Part shown: positions 31,115-32,046 of the stretch, in pieces
How the letters are laid out: the number at the start of each line of letters is the position of its first letter
Position numbering within the stretch: position 1 is the stretch's first letter
Assembly: GCA_023432025.1 (NCBI GenBank)
Contig: JAEYVE010000044.1
Coordinates: 1 to 32,046, forward strand
Source: Pseudomonadota bacterium
Lineage (GTDB): Bacteria > Myxococcota_A > Polyangia > Polyangiales > Polyangiaceae
Reading direction: 5' to 3'
Length of the DNA: 32,046 nt
Program-made: the position numbers and the translations under genes
Notes under the pieces: generated by a model
Told to the model about the DNA's origin: nothing
The model's input: the letters and a program-made list of their open reading frames with translations, nothing else
Databases searched by the model: none

Positions 31115-32046
31115 ATGCGATTTAGTGTCATCGTGCCCACCCTGAACCGGCTCGACCTGCTGAAGGAGCTGATCTTCTCGGTACGGGCCCAGCATCATCA
31201 GGACTGGGAGCTCATCATCGTTGATGACGGGTCGGTCGACGGCACCGTGGAATTCCTGGAGCGCGTTGGCTTGGAAGAGCCGAGGATCAAGGGCCTCTTT
31301 CGCACGAGGTTGCCTGCTGGAGCGAACCATTGTCGAAACCTTGGTGTGCGGGCCGCATCGGGGGACTTCGTCATTTTCTTGGATTCGGACGATCAGCTTT
31401 CCCCGGAGTGCCTCAGCGGTCGAGCTAGGGCCTTGAATGAGTTTCCCGACATCGATTTCGCAGTCTTTCCTCACTGGCACTTCATTCGAGACGTTAACGA
31501 ACGCATCCGCCTTTGGTCCGCAATCTCCAATCAGGATGACATTTCGGCCTTCCTAGCGTTCAAGAGAATTCCGTGGCAAACGGCCGGCCCCACCTGGAAA
31601 CGAGCGAGCTTGGACCGAGTGGGCGAGTGGAATGTGGCTTTGCCCCGTTGGCAAGACTGGGAGTTTCACGTGCGGGCTCTCGCATTGGGACTTCGTTATC
31701 GTTGTTTTGACGCGCCTGCCTTTTATCACCGCTTGGGCGCGCAACGAGTCACCACGTCGTCACAGAAAGGGATGGAACAGTTTTCCGGTCAGCTCGAGGC
31801 CGTGGAATCGGGGGCGAGGGCTCTCGAAGAGACCGGCCTATTGACCCGTCAACGGCGATTGCTTCTCTTTCGCTTGGTGTTCGCCATCGCGGCCGGTGCT
31901 GCGCGAGCGCATGGCACGGAGAGCGCGTTGGGGCTGTGGAAGCGCTGGCACCGAGCTTCACGGACGTCTTCGGTCGGCTCGGTGTTAGGAGATTTGTCCC
32001 TGCGTGTGGCGCGGGTTCGCGGCCTGTCGACGGTCGCCCACGAGAG
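31115..32046 (+). CDS. family 2 glycosyltransferase (partial, cut by window edge)
   Basis: The open frame runs from ATG 31115 to the window end without a stop (310 codons seen). The GT-A fold is clear: RFSVIVPTLNRLDLL, IIVDDGSVDGT (35-44), FLDSDDQLSPE with DSD at 90-92, and WQDWEFHVRAL near 178-188, the usual acceptor-side acidic motif. It probably transfers a sugar to the same surface polysaccharide; the donor is not identifiable. GGAGG lies 9 bases before the ATG and AGGAG 2 bases before it. By eye the codons are richer in A and T than in the left half of the window, which suggests a different history from the housekeeping genes. The C-terminus is missing. Confidence 0.92.
   Translation, partial: MRFSVIVPTLNRLDLLKELIFSVRAQHHQDWELIIVDDGSVDGTVEFLERVGLEEPRIKGLFRTRLPAGANHCRNLGVRAASGDFVIFLDSDDQLSPECLSGRARALNEFPDIDFAVFPHWHFIRDVNERIRLWSAISNQDDISAFLAFKRIPWQTAGPTWKRASLDRVGEWNVALPRWQDWEFHVRALALGLRYRCFDAPAFYHRLGAQRVTTSSQKGMEQFSGQLEAVESGARALEETGLLTRQRRLLLFRLVFAIAAGAARAHGTESALGLWKRWHRASRTSSVGSVLGDLSLRVARVRGLSTVAHE

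Overview
The window is GC-rich (roughly 65%) bacterial chromosome with densely packed genes. The flavour suggests a myxobacterium or another Myxococcota/deltaproteobacterial relative: a Gly/Ala-rich-linker lipoprotein, a Hanks-type kinase with a C-terminal membrane anchor, a secreted TPR/PEGA-like protein with a paired transmembrane tail, a full-length Lhr helicase and a SWIM-SNF2 helicase. This is inferred from gene types only; there is no rRNA or other marker, and I saw no tRNA, CRISPR array, insertion sequence or phage gene.

Left part (1-9492): the tail of a 6-phosphogluconate dehydrogenase gene (+) and its hairpin terminator, then a 10-copy 15-bp tandem repeat that runs into the stop codon of glnS. 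On the minus strand, reading right to left, are a SWIM/SNF2 helicase, an Lhr helicase and glutaminyl-tRNA synthetase. Middle-left (9599-13810, minus): a small beta-rich protein of unknown function that follows a secreted lipoprotein of unknown function, and upstream of them a divergent GH9 (cellulase-family) lipoprotein in which the usual catalytic-base Asp reads Asn. Centre (13922-18979, plus): a methyltransferase overlapping a tRNase Z-like metallo-hydrolase, an exported AMIN-like protein, and a membrane-anchored Ser/Thr kinase overlapping an exported TPR/PEGA-like protein.

Right part (19124 to the end): a surface-polysaccharide locus in three blocks. Block 1 (+): UDP-xylose synthase, WcaF-like acetyltransferase, GT2, GT4 and a membrane-bound alkaline-phosphatase-superfamily (sulfatase-like) enzyme. 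Block 2 (-), reading inward from 29516: gmd, fcl, asnB and GT4. Block 3 (+): a divergent second GMD-like dehydratase and a GT2 cut by the window edge. Together these can supply UDP-xylose and GDP-L-fucose, probably a second GDP-deoxyhexose, at least four glycosyltransferases, an O-acetylation, an amidation-type decoration and possibly a phospho- or sulfo-type modification. No flippase, polymerase, initiating transferase or export gene is visible, so the locus must continue outside the window. The 474-bp space between the two GMD genes holds a strong 14-bp inverted repeat and is the most likely control point.

The least expected items are the repeat that carries copies of the glnS stop codon, the GH9 active-site substitution, the second GMD-like enzyme with its upstream inverted repeat, and the Thr-nucleophile sulfatase-like protein embedded in the glycan operon.
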